Source: Clostridium ljungdahlii DSM 13528 (GTDB lineage: Bacteria > Bacillota > Clostridia > Clostridiales > Clostridiaceae). Taken from it: a DNA stretch of 64,000 nucleotides. The notes under the pieces are model-generated. The model searched no databases, was not told the DNA's origin, and worked only from the letters and a program-made list of their open reading frames with translations. Shown piece after piece: positions 1-8,327 of the stretch. A program made the translations under genes and the position numbers. The stretch is from positions 868,001 through 932,000 of the forward strand of contig NC_014328.1 in NCBI RefSeq assembly GCF_000143685.1, given 5' to 3'. The stretch's first letter is position 1. Every line of letters starts with the position of its first letter.

Positions 1-135
1 AATATGTGGAAAGGTGTAGGACTTGGATTAAGTATTGTACGACTTGTAATACAAAAACATGGTGGTGAAGTAAAAGTATTTTCAGAAGAAAGCAGTACTG
101 TTTTTATATGTGCTATACCTATGATTAAAAATTAA
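1..135 (+). CDS. Sensor histidine kinase, C-terminal end (5' truncated by window)
   Basis: The window opens inside a reading frame that ends with a stop at 133-135. The 44 visible residues include GVGLGLSIV followed by QKHGG, the G2 (glycine-rich ATP-lid) box and following helix of a HATPase_c domain. This is the extreme C-terminus of a two-component sensor kinase. The sensor domain, the H-box and any response regulator lie upstream and cannot be judged. A lipoprotein gene starts 26 bases downstream in the same direction, so the two may be co-transcribed. Confidence 0.8.
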   Translation, partial: NMWKGVGLGLSIVRLVIQKHGGEVKVFSEESSTVFICAIPMIKN

Positions 136-161
136 ACAGATATTGAAGGGAGAAATTTATT

Positions 162-1268
162 ATGAAAAGGAAAATTATAGCAATACTGACTATGGGGATA
201 TTAACAGCAGGTATATTTAGTGGATGTGATGGACTAAAAAAGGATACTATAATACCAGGAGATGTTATAAGTAAGGCTATGACTGCCTATGAAAAGCCTA
301 AATCCTATTACGGAGAGGCAAAGATGGAGAACTATGAAAATGGTAAGGCAGTTATGAATGGTACTATAAAGGAATGGACAGATAATTCAAACAATAAAAT
401 AAGAAGGCGTGTAGAAGTTGACAACGAATCAGGTAAAGTGATATCTACAAGTGATGGAGGCAAAATGCTCATATACATGGAAAAAGAAAAAAAAGCAATG
501 ACTATGAAAGCAGATGGCGATTTAACTGAAAACAGTGTTGATTATAAATCTCAACTTATGAAGGAACTTAACGCAATATCAAAAACTCATACTTTGATTT
601 ATAAAGGTGAGGAAACTGTAAATGGATTTAAAACTTACCACATATTTGCTAAACCAAAACAGGAAAAGAGTTTAATAGGAGAAGTGAATTTTTGGATAGA
701 TAAGGACAATTGGTTCTTAGTAAAAAATACGTCGGAAAATGCTAATACCAAATCAAGTATGGAGTATACAAAGCTTGATTTTTCACCTAAGTTTGATAAT
801 AGCTTATTTACCCAAAAGCTACCTTCTGATGTTAAGATAGAACAGATTGATGAAAAAGTTAATCAAAATAAAATTGATATGAAGCAAGCAGAAAAAATAG
901 CAGGAAAACCTATATTAACTTTAAATGAAAAGTCCGGATATAAATTGAAAAGTATTACCTACTTGGATGCGAAGGCAGTTAAGCACAAAGAGATAAATCA
1001 GACCTATGAAAAAAATGGAGCAGAAGCCTTAGTTCTTACAACTATCATTTTTGATGATAACAAAATACCCTCTAGTAAAGACGATTTAAAACTTGATGGG
1101 GAAAAAGATATTACTATAAGAGGTAAAAAGGGAACTTCTATGGAGGATAATGTAAAAAGCATATCATGGAGTGAAGATGGCTTTAATTATGATATGCTCA
1201 TACAAGACCCTTCTATGAACATGGAGCAGGCAAAGAAAATAGTAGAGAGCTTGGAGCATTCCAAATAA
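162..1268 (+). CDS. LolA-like outer-membrane-lipoprotein-sorting-type lipoprotein
   Basis: This 368-residue protein starts with a basic, hydrophobic signal ending in a lipobox (IFSGC, Cys22), so it is expected to be lipid-anchored outside the membrane. Residues about 35-230 have the alternating strand pattern (phrases such as EVNFWIDKDNWFLVK) of LolA/LppX-like beta-half-barrel proteins, a fold that in clostridia includes the germination lipoprotein GerS. The last 120 residues resemble a DUF4367-type module. It follows a sensor kinase closely and may be an accessory envelope-sensing factor, but that is inference. The ligand is unknown. RBS gaaggga precedes the ATG. Confidence 0.6.
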   Translation: MKRKIIAILTMGILTAGIFSGCDGLKKDTIIPGDVISKAMTAYEKPKSYYGEAKMENYENGKAVMNGTIKEWTDNSNNKIRRRVEVDNESGKVISTSDGGKMLIYMEKEKKAMTMKADGDLTENSVDYKSQLMKELNAISKTHTLIYKGEETVNGFKTYHIFAKPKQEKSLIGEVNFWIDKDNWFLVKNTSENANTKSSMEYTKLDFSPKFDNSLFTQKLPSDVKIEQIDEKVNQNKIDMKQAEKIAGKPILTLNEKSGYKLKSITYLDAKAVKHKEINQTYEKNGAEALVLTTIIFDDNKIPSSKDDLKLDGEKDITIRGKKGTSMEDNVKSISWSEDGFNYDMLIQDPSMNMEQAKKIVESLEHSK

Positions 1269-1277
1269 AAAGCAAAC

Positions 1278-1316
1278 AGAGACAAGGGATAAATTATATC
1301 ACTTGTCTCTATTTTG
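1278..1316. terminator. Stem-loop terminator between convergent genes
   Basis: AGAGACAAG (1278-1286) pairs perfectly with CTTGTCTCT (1302-1310), followed by a T-rich tract. It lies just past the lipoprotein stop and before the convergent TSUP gene, so it probably serves the plus strand and possibly both. Confidence 0.7.
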
Positions 1317-1332
1317 ATTACTTATAAAAAAT

Positions 1333-2097
1333 TTAAATTATAAGTAATGTGGCGGCTGTAATAGGAACTAAAAGCATTGCAACTTTTAATATTGGTATAG
1401 GTACTCGTTTTGTAAATTTAGCACCTATATAGGAACCTGTTATTGTACCTACAACTACTTCAATAAGAAGATGTATATCTAAATATCCTAAGTGATAATA
1501 TCCTGCTCCTCCAGCTAAAGCAATTGGTATAATTACCATCATAGTAGTCCCTACAGATTGACGTACTGACATACCTAGAATAAACATCAATCCGATTTGA
1601 ATAAAACAAGCAGATCCTATGCCAAATAAACCTGAAATGGTACCTGTAACAAGTCCTATTCCACAGGCACGTATCCAAAAACTCATGCCATTAGGTAAAG
1701 AATTTTTATCCTGAGAAGAATGTCTTTTTTCTATAATAAACATACGAATCCATAAAATTAAGGCTGATAAATATAACATCCCTGAAGTCATCCATTTTAG
1801 TTCACTGGCAGGTATAATTGCAGAGAAATTAGAGCTAGTCCAAGATCCAATAGCTCCGAAAATTCCTACGGCAAGTCCCACTTTTAGTACAGCATCGCCT
1901 TCTCTATAGTGACTAAAAGCTCCAGATATGGATGAAAAGATCATTGCAGCTAAAGCAGTTCCAAGGGATACATGAATGGTAAAACCAAAAATTACAGTCA
2001 AAATGGATATTATAAATCCAGATCCACCTGCCCCTACAAATCCAAGTGCAATTCCAACTATGAACATTACAAGTATTATCTGTACTGCCAACATCAT
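1333..2097 (-). CDS. TSUP-family (TauE/SafE) membrane permease
   Basis: The protein is about 254 residues with seven to eight hydrophobic segments and glycine-rich repeats (GFVGAGGSGF near the N-terminus, GLFGIGSACF near the middle). The duplicated G-x-G-G/S motif is typical of the TauE/SafE/YfcA permease family, which is linked to export of sulfite, sulfonates or other small organic anions. Substrate cannot be read from sequence. Start is uncertain: a TTG at 2109 is also in frame, but the GAAGGA sequence lies just before tandem ATGs at 2097 and 2094. A second, only distantly similar TSUP permease lies at 49721-50482. Confidence 0.75.
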   Translation of the reverse strand: MMLAVQIILVMFIVGIALGFVGAGGSGFIISILTVIFGFTIHVSLGTALAAMIFSSISGAFSHYREGDAVLKVGLAVGIFGAIGSWTSSNFSAIIPASELKWMTSGMLYLSALILWIRMFIIEKRHSSQDKNSLPNGMSFWIRACGIGLVTGTISGLFGIGSACFIQIGLMFILGMSVRQSVGTTMMVIIPIALAGGAGYYHLGYLDIHLLIEVVVGTITGSYIGAKFTKRVPIPILKVAMLLVPITAATLLII

Positions 2098-2143
2098 TCC
2101 TTCTTTCAAAGTAAATATGAAAAAAACTTAACATAATGTTTGC

Positions 2144-2172
2144 ATTATACCATATTTTAGACGTAATATTAA
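2144..2172 (-). promoter_or_regulatory. Probable promoter of the TSUP gene
   Basis: Read on the minus strand there is TTAATA, a 17-base spacer and a perfect TATAAT (2144-2149). The -10 lies about 45 bases before the likely start codon. The -35 is weak, so this rests mainly on the -10. Confidence 0.45.
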
Positions 2173-2269
2173 AGTATGTAATAGAACTAAACGATTATTA
2201 AAAAGATGATAATTGTATTAAGTATAAATTGCTAATAGCTTTAGACCTGGAAATGGAAGGTGTTAATAT

Positions 2270-4858
2270 ATGATTGAGTGGTACAAACGCTCCTGGAGTG
2301 AAATAGTAAAGGAATTAAATAGCAATACATACTATGGACTTGATGAAGATCAAATTACCCCTCTTAGGGAAAAGTATGGGAAAAATCACATTGTTATGCC
2401 GAATAGTAAAGGTTTGTTTCATCTTACTATGGTGCAGTTTAAGGAGATATGGGTTATATCTTTAATTTTATTTGCTGCCATATTTTCCTACTTAGGTATG
2501 TTTATACAGACATTTTTGTCGCTGCTTATAGTATTTTTAAATATTTTTGCTGTAGCACTAGAACAATATAAGGAAGAAAGAAATTTTAAAGAGCTGAGAA
2601 AATTAAATTTTGGAACAGCTAGGGTAATAAGAGATGGAAGAACTATGAGGATACCTTTTGAAGAATTGGTAGTAGGAGATATAGTTATAGTTGAACAGGG
2701 GCAATTAGTACCAGCTGATATGAGAATTATAGAAAGCAATGATTTAAAAATAGATGAATGCTCCGTTACGGGAGAAAGCTTTATATCCGAAAAATATGAA
2801 TCTAAAATAGATGATAATGAACTGACACTTTCAGATATGAAAAATGTATTATTTAAATCATCTTCTGTTGTTTCAGGAGATGGTACAGGGATAGTTATAG
2901 CTGTGGGAATGGATACTCAAGTAGCTAACATGGTAAAACTTTTACTGAAAGAAGAAGCGGACAGGAAATCTTTTGGTTTTAGACTCAATAAGATTTTTAA
3001 TATATTTAGTGAAATTTTAATTTTTGGTCTTTTAATTGCTGGAGGAGTATCCAATTACATATTTCATCACGAAATATATTATAGCTTAAAGAGAGTGGCA
3101 AATGTATATTTACTCTCCTTGCCTCAGACGTTTTCAGTAATAATTTTACTTATGGGAATTATTTTATTTAAAAACCTAGAAAAAAAGAACATAAATTTTA
3201 AAGATTTATCTAGTGTGGAAAAGCTTTCAGAGATATCTACTGTCTGTACAGATAAAGTTGGGGCTTTTTCTAAAAATAAAATGGATATTGTAAAAGCTTA
3301 TGGAAGTACTGGATTTATTGATATTAGTGAGGAATCTTTAGAGGATGGCATACATGAAAGCTTGTATAGGATGATGCATATAGGTCTTTTATGTAATGAT
3401 GTTAAATCTATAAATGGTAATATAGAAAATTCTAGAGAACATTTAGTAGAGCAGGCTCTTATAAAATTTTGTCAACAAAATGGAATGGATAAAAAAGATT
3501 TAGACAAAAGACATAAGAGAATATTTCAAATTTTATTTGATAGTGAAAGACGTATAATGACAACTGTAAATAGAATGGATGACAAATATAGAGCTCATGT
3601 AAAGGGAGCAGCGGATTCTATTATAGATAGATGTACTCATATGATGAAAAATGGTGTAGAAGTTGAGATAACAGAAGAAGATATAAAGGCTATAAAAGAT
3701 GCGGATATTAGTATGGCTAATGATTGCCTTTATGTTGTAGCATTTGCCTACAGAAATTTTAACTATGAACCGAGTCCTAAAGAAAATATTGAGAGTAATT
3801 TAGTTTTTGTAGGGTTAATTGGTTTTGATAATATGCTCAAGGAAAATGCAGTAAATTCTATAAAGAAGGCCCTTTCACTTTCCATTAAGCCTATTATAAT
3901 TACAGAAGATAATAAACTTACAGCTTTATCTGTAGGAAAAAAGCTAAATTTTGTATCAAGGCTTTCACAAATAATTTCTGGTGTGGAAATAGATAACATG
4001 ACAGAAAAAGAATTTGAACGTATAGGAGGAAAGGTTAGTATTTTTTCTATGATAAATTCTAAGCATAAAGTAAAGATAGTTAAGACTTTAAAAAGCTATG
4101 GATATATAACTGCTATAACTGGGTGGAAGCTAACGGATTTGCCTGCACTTAAAATGTCTAATGTTGGAATAACTAATACTAAAAGCAACATAGTGAAAAA
4201 ATTATGTGATATATTTACAGAAAACATGGATTTCATGAGTATTATAGATACCATAGAAGATTCAAGAAAAATTATGCATATGATAAAAAAAATGATTTTA
4301 TATATTATAAGTTGTAGTACCGGTTTTTTCGCGTTTTTGATGATAAGTTTGTTGTTCGATCTTAATATTTCAAATAATATGATTGTGGAATCACTCTGGT
4401 TCAACAGCGTACTTGTATTTTTATCATCTCTAGCTCTTATGTGTCAGTACAAGGAAGAAGAAGGAGACTATGATACGTATACTATTGATAAAGATATAAT
4501 TAAAGAAAACATGAGCTTTATTGTTTTTGGAGGATTTTTAATGGGAGTTTTAGCATTTGGAGTTTTCTACTTTGCTAGTATACAAAAAAATGAATTTCCG
4601 TTATTTACTTCTATTTCGTTACTAAATACCTGTGCTGTGTTGTTTGTATACAGCTTTTCAAATGAAAAATTTTTTAATAACATATATTCAAATGCGATTG
4701 TAATTATAAATGTTATTGTTCAGTTTATTGGTATATTAGTTTTAGGAAATTTTAAAATTTTATTTGACATAAATTACTGGAAGATTTTTTTAATTGGCAC
4801 TGCCGTTTGGCTTATATTTTGTATGGTCTATAAATTTAGTAAAAATGAATATGTTTAA
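2270..4858 (+). CDS. P-type ATPase-like membrane protein with degenerate catalytic motifs
   Basis: The 862-residue protein has the full P2-type ATPase layout: N-terminal cation-ATPase domain, actuator domain with intact TGES (167-170), phosphorylation and nucleotide domains, and a hydrophobic C-terminal third. The P-loop, normally DKTGTLT, reads DKVGAFS (Asp328 kept). The nucleotide-binding KGA is present (Lys445). The hinge, normally TGDGVNDAPALK, reads TGWKLTDLPALK (617-628), so the first Mg-binding Asp is Trp619 and the Asn is Thr622. The M4 ion-site motif PEGLP is replaced by a LPQTF stretch. The reading frame is clean over 2.6 kb, which argues for selection on a non-canonical role rather than decay. 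It sits directly upstream of comEC. Confidence 0.8.
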   Translation: MIEWYKRSWSEIVKELNSNTYYGLDEDQITPLREKYGKNHIVMPNSKGLFHLTMVQFKEIWVISLILFAAIFSYLGMFIQTFLSLLIVFLNIFAVALEQYKEERNFKELRKLNFGTARVIRDGRTMRIPFEELVVGDIVIVEQGQLVPADMRIIESNDLKIDECSVTGESFISEKYESKIDDNELTLSDMKNVLFKSSSVVSGDGTGIVIAVGMDTQVANMVKLLLKEEADRKSFGFRLNKIFNIFSEILIFGLLIAGGVSNYIFHHEIYYSLKRVANVYLLSLPQTFSVIILLMGIILFKNLEKKNINFKDLSSVEKLSEISTVCTDKVGAFSKNKMDIVKAYGSTGFIDISEESLEDGIHESLYRMMHIGLLCNDVKSINGNIENSREHLVEQALIKFCQQNGMDKKDLDKRHKRIFQILFDSERRIMTTVNRMDDKYRAHVKGAADSIIDRCTHMMKNGVEVEITEEDIKAIKDADISMANDCLYVVAFAYRNFNYEPSPKENIESNLVFVGLIGFDNMLKENAVNSIKKALSLSIKPIIITEDNKLTALSVGKKLNFVSRLSQIISGVEIDNMTEKEFERIGGKVSIFSMINSKHKVKIVKTLKSYGYITAITGWKLTDLPALKMSNVGITNTKSNIVKKLCDIFTENMDFMSIIDTIEDSRKIMHMIKKMILYIISCSTGFFAFLMISLLFDLNISNNMIVESLWFNSVLVFLSSLALMCQYKEEEGDYDTYTIDKDIIKENMSFIVFGGFLMGVLAFGVFYFASIQKNEFPLFTSISLLNTCAVLFVYSFSNEKFFNNIYSNAIVIINVIVQFIGILVLGNFKILFDINYWKIFLIGTAVWLIFCMVYKFSKNEYV

Positions 4859-4891
4859 CCTGTTATTTTTTGGATAATATAAAGTAACAGG
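4859..4891 (+). promoter_or_regulatory. Inverted repeat at the Shine-Dalgarno of the short ORF
   Basis: CCTGTTA (4859-4865) and TAACAGG (4885-4891) form a perfect 7-bp inverted repeat with a 19-base loop. The 3' arm runs into the strong SD AGGAGGTGG of the 16-codon ORF upstream of comEC. In RNA this hairpin would partly hide that SD; a regulatory role is inference. Confidence 0.4.
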
Positions 4892-4902
4892 AGGTGGATT
4901 TT

Positions 4903-4953
4903 TTGACTTTATTATATTATGATTATTACTACAATAGGTTAAGGAAGATATGA
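4903..4953 (+). CDS. 16-residue ORF overlapping the comEC start
   Basis: A TTG codon follows a very strong SD (AGGAGGTGG, 6 bases away) and opens 16 codons, translating MTLLYYDYYYNRLRKI, ending in a TGA that overlaps the comEC ATG as ATGA. The peptide is rich in Tyr (six). The arrangement looks like a leader ORF that couples translation to comEC, whose own SD (AAGGAAG) is weaker. It could also be chance: the peptide is very short and no homologue is known to me. Confidence 0.4.
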   Translation: MTLLYYDYYYNRLRKI

Positions 4954-6728
4954 AAAGACCACTGGTGTTTTATTCTATCTCCTTGGCGTTAGGGTCTTTG
5001 TCCGCTTTAGTATTTTTAGATAATGTTTTTATAGCTGCAGTAATAGCAGCTTCTTTTTTTATAATAATGTTTTATACCTTGAAAATTAAATTTTGTATTC
5101 TAAATGCTATTTTTTTTATTTTTGGAGTGGTAAGTTTCAATATGTATTTTAATATACGGCCTCAAGATCCTTCTCAAATTAGGGTAGTGGAAAAGAAAAA
5201 CTACTATTTTATAGGAGACTATAGAGGAAGAAAAATTATGCTAAAAAATAAATTGGATAAGCTAAAAGAAGGAGAGAGTATAAAGGTATATGGTAATTTT
5301 AAAAGGGAATTAAATGCACAAAAAGGTATAATAGGTACTTACTATATAAAAAAATATGAGACTGGAAAAAAAGATTTTATATACTCCATATATGAATTTA
5401 AAAGAAATATATATGAAAGGTTTAAAGAAGTCATAGGCGAAGAAAGATCAGCTCTTGTTATGGCATTATGCTATGGTGAAACTTCATACATTAGTCAAGA
5501 TGAAATGCAGAAGTTTCAAAAGCTTGGAGTAATTCATGCAGTAAGTGTATCAGGTTTTCATATGGCTATAATATACCAGGTATTGGAGAGTATAGTAGGA
5601 CTTAAAATAGCTGTGATTGTATCAGCACTTTATGTATTTTTTACGGGTATGGCAGCTGCAACTATGAGATCATTTATAATGATATTCTTATTCAAATTAT
5701 CAAAAAAATTTTTTAAAGAATATGATAGCATATCCTCTCTCAGCTTGTCAGCTCTGATTTTAATAGCTGTAAAACCATATTATGTAGTGGATTTAGGATT
5801 TGACCTTTCATTTTTAGCAACTCTTGGAATACTTCTGTACAATGGGAAAATTTATAGAAAACTTTTTATGCTTCCACAAAAATTGGCCTCCAGTATGAGT
5901 TTAACTTTTAGTTCTCAAATATTTACTCTACCCTATATTGCTTTTACAATTCAAAATTTCAGTTGGGGATTTATGATTGGCAATTTATTTTTGCTTCCCC
6001 TTTTTTCAATTATAGTTGTTTTAGGAAATGCTGTGCTTTGTATATGCTTTGTAGAACCTTTATTTAAATTATTGTGTAAAGCTATGGAGGTTATTTTTAC
6101 TGCCATAGATGGTGCCAATATGGTTGTTTTAAAACTATGTCCTGAAATTATATATTTAAAGTATATAGACGGACTTGCCTTTATTGCAGTATTTGTAAGT
6201 TTTTTAATGTATAAAAAAGGATATAGAAAATTAAAATATGTTCCAATAGTATGTTTTATTTTAGTATTTTTAGGAGTTTATGCACCATTTATGAATATAA
6301 CTTTTATAAATAATGACAATGGAAAGGCTGCAATTATAAAACAGGGAATAAATAAAGTTATGATATGCAGCTATGATGACTTTCATTCCAGTTGGATAAC
6401 AAATATAAAAGATGATCAGTATATAGGAAAGGTAATAACCAATCCGGTAAAAAACTTTACCTATATAATAAATAGTAATGCCTATTTAAATATAGATAAT
6501 GATATGAATTCCAAACTTCATGTAAAAAATAAGGAGTTTCAAATTCTATTTGATGATGGAAATAGAAATGATATCGAAGTTTTTAGTAGAAATAATTGCA
6601 TATTCATTCCTAGAATTAAATCCCAAAATAAAAATTCAACTAAAAAGTATGAGAATCCACTAGAAGGTAGTACTTCTTATGTTATAATATTTAATATGAT
6701 TTTTAGAATACCTACAATATGCGATTAA
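4950..6728 (+). CDS. comEC: ComEC/Rec2-family DNA-uptake membrane protein with degenerate tail
   Basis: The 592-residue protein has an N-terminal membrane pair, a soluble segment (about 65-150), then the competence domain with the ComEC hallmark HAVSVSGFHMAIIY near residues 192-205 and further membrane helices to about 450. ComEC forms the inner-membrane channel for single-stranded DNA during transformation. A full-length ComEC ends in a metallo-beta-lactamase domain beginning FxDVGQGD with HxHxDH metal ligands; here the corresponding region starts TFINNDNGKAA, has no such His/Asp motif and is only about 150 residues long. The channel is therefore probably intact and the hydrolase domain non-functional. 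holA follows 17 bases downstream. Confidence 0.85.
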   Translation: MKRPLVFYSISLALGSLSALVFLDNVFIAAVIAASFFIIMFYTLKIKFCILNAIFFIFGVVSFNMYFNIRPQDPSQIRVVEKKNYYFIGDYRGRKIMLKNKLDKLKEGESIKVYGNFKRELNAQKGIIGTYYIKKYETGKKDFIYSIYEFKRNIYERFKEVIGEERSALVMALCYGETSYISQDEMQKFQKLGVIHAVSVSGFHMAIIYQVLESIVGLKIAVIVSALYVFFTGMAAATMRSFIMIFLFKLSKKFFKEYDSISSLSLSALILIAVKPYYVVDLGFDLSFLATLGILLYNGKIYRKLFMLPQKLASSMSLTFSSQIFTLPYIAFTIQNFSWGFMIGNLFLLPLFSIIVVLGNAVLCICFVEPLFKLLCKAMEVIFTAIDGANMVVLKLCPEIIYLKYIDGLAFIAVFVSFLMYKKGYRKLKYVPIVCFILVFLGVYAPFMNITFINNDNGKAAIIKQGINKVMICSYDDFHSSWITNIKDDQYIGKVITNPVKNFTYIINSNAYLNIDNDMNSKLHVKNKEFQILFDDGNRNDIEVFSRNNCIFIPRIKSQNKNSTKKYENPLEGSTSYVIIFNMIFRIPTICD

Positions 6729-6745
6729 AATGGAAGTGAGTAAAA

Positions 6746-7771
6746 TTGATAGACATATTTACCTTTGAAAAAAATTTAGAAAAGGGAGATTTGAGGAATT
6801 GTTACTTGTTTTGTGGTATAGATGAACTACTTATAAAAGAAAATATAAAAGCTTTAATTAAAAAAGTTATAAATCCTAATTTTATGGATTTAAATTATAT
6901 GAAATTTGATGGAAGTTCCCTTGAAAGTTTTGATCCCGTAATAAATGCCTGTGAGACATTGCCTTTTATGAGTGAAAAAAAAGTTGTACTTGTATATAGA
7001 GCTTCTTTTTTTGGTGAAGATAAAAATAAATTATCCACTGAATTTAAGACCATACACAGTTACTTGAAAAACCTACCTAAGTACTGCATTTTAATATTTT
7101 ACTATGTATTTAAAAGTAAAAGGGATAAACCAGGAAGAAAAATATATAGTGTTGACAAGGACATTTGTGTTGTAAAAGCTGATAAAGTAAAGGGAAAACA
7201 GTTGGAAAATAAAGTTCAAGAATTTTTTTATGAGCGTGGAAAAGATATAAAAAAATTAGATTTGAGGATATTCTGCAGCCTTATGAGCGAAAATAATTTG
7301 AGTATAATAGAAAATGAAGTAGAAAAATTGTGTTGTTACACTTATGGAAGAAATATAGAAAGAGAAGACATGAAAAAGATGTTTTTAAGAAGTGGTGATG
7401 AGGATATATTTGATTTGGTAAATGCAATATCTGATAAAAAGATAAAAGATGCACTTTACATGTTAAATGAACTCATGTATAAAGGGTATAAAATAAGCTA
7501 TATTTTATCTATGGTAGAGAGACAGTTCAACCTTCTTTTTAAAATAAAAATGTGCTTGGAAGAGAGAATAACCAAAGAAGAAATTATGAAAGAATTAAAC
7601 ATAAAATCAGAATATGGTTACAGCATTATGGTAAAACAGAGTAAAAAGTTTACAATAAATCAACTAAAAAAAGCAGTGGCATTGTGTTTGAATACAGAAA
7701 AGAGAATAAAGAGTTTATCTATAGATGAGAAAACTGAAATGGAACTTTTGATAATAAATACAACTGCATAA
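6746..7771 (+). CDS. holA: DNA polymerase III delta subunit (clamp loader)
   Basis: At 341 residues this matches HolA in length. N-terminal phrases (YLFCGIDELLIKENIKALI; LPFMSEKKVVLVYRASFF) are typical of the delta subunit, which opens the beta clamp so the clamp loader can place it on DNA. The C-terminal helical collar domain follows (DIFDLVNAISDKK, then LNELMYKGYKISYILSMVERQF). It starts with TTG after the SD GGAAGTGAG. The comEC-holA-(convergent rpsT) order is standard for Firmicutes. The stop codon lies within the bidirectional terminator. Confidence 0.9.
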   Translation: MIDIFTFEKNLEKGDLRNCYLFCGIDELLIKENIKALIKKVINPNFMDLNYMKFDGSSLESFDPVINACETLPFMSEKKVVLVYRASFFGEDKNKLSTEFKTIHSYLKNLPKYCILIFYYVFKSKRDKPGRKIYSVDKDICVVKADKVKGKQLENKVQEFFYERGKDIKKLDLRIFCSLMSENNLSIIENEVEKLCCYTYGRNIEREDMKKMFLRSGDEDIFDLVNAISDKKIKDALYMLNELMYKGYKISYILSMVERQFNLLFKIKMCLEERITKEEIMKELNIKSEYGYSIMVKQSKKFTINQLKKAVALCLNTEKRIKSLSIDEKTEMELLIINTTA

Positions 7772-7807
7772 TAAATAACCGGTTAAAACCGGTTTATTTA
7801 TTATGCA
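7765..7807. terminator. Near-perfect bidirectional terminator shared by holA and rpsT
   Basis: The arms 7765-7784 and 7787-7807 pair over 20 bp with a single bulged base (7794). The inner stem is ACCGGTT/AACCGGT with a two-base gap; the outer part is A/T rich, so each strand presents an A-rich/hairpin/U-rich terminator. Both stop codons (7769-7771 and 7801-7803) sit inside the stem, so the two convergent genes are packed end to end. Confidence 0.85.
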
Positions 7808-8067
7808 GTTAATTTATTTAACTTAAAAGCTAACTTAGATTTATTTCTTGATGCTTTATTTTTGTGGATTATACCTTTTGATTCAGCCATATCCAAAGCT
7901 TTTACAGCTGCTGTAAAATTAACTTTAGCTTCTTCTACGTTTTTAGTTTCAACAGAAGCTAAGAATTTTTTTATAGTAGTCTTTAATGAAGACTTTATAA
8001 TTTTATTTCTAAGTGTTTTTGTTTCGATAACTTTTATTCTTTTCTTTGCTGATTTTATATTTGCCAT
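7801..8067 (-). CDS. rpsT: 30S ribosomal protein S20
   Basis: An 88-residue, very basic protein beginning [12 protein letters not shown], the signature of S20, which binds 16S rRNA early in 30S assembly. Length and composition fit the family. SD AGGGGGTGA lies about 7 bases upstream of the ATG. It is transcribed from its own promoter (8149-8177), convergently to holA. The ~75-base leader contains a small hairpin (CCCCAAC / GTTGAGG, one mismatch), a possible site for the autoregulation known for S20 in other bacteria; that link is inference. Confidence 0.95.
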   Translation of the reverse strand: MANIKSAKKRIKVIETKTLRNKIIKSSLKTTIKKFLASVETKNVEEAKVNFTAAVKALDMAESKGIIHKNKASRNKSKLAFKLNKLTA

Positions 8068-8148
8068 GCTTTCACCCCCTTATTAGTTTTATAGACCTCA
8101 ACAGCGTTGGGGAAACTTGCTAGTGGGTCATTCTATTTAACAAATGAT

Positions 8149-8177
8149 ATTATAGCATTAAATTTCAACTACTTCAA
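8149..8177 (-). promoter_or_regulatory. Sigma-A promoter of rpsT
   Basis: Minus-strand TTGAAG (8172-8177), 17-base spacer, perfect TATAAT (8149-8154), about 80 bases upstream of the rpsT start codon. Confidence 0.75.
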
Positions 8178-8327
8178 GTAAAAAATCTTCATTAATTGTG
8201 CATTGTGAACTGTCAATTGTTAATTGAAGTTATGTGTTGGTATATTGAGTATGAAAACAGCTAATAATAAACTTATGAATTATTTTAATGTCCTATAAAA
8301 ATAAAAGTTGAATTAGGAGCGGATAAT

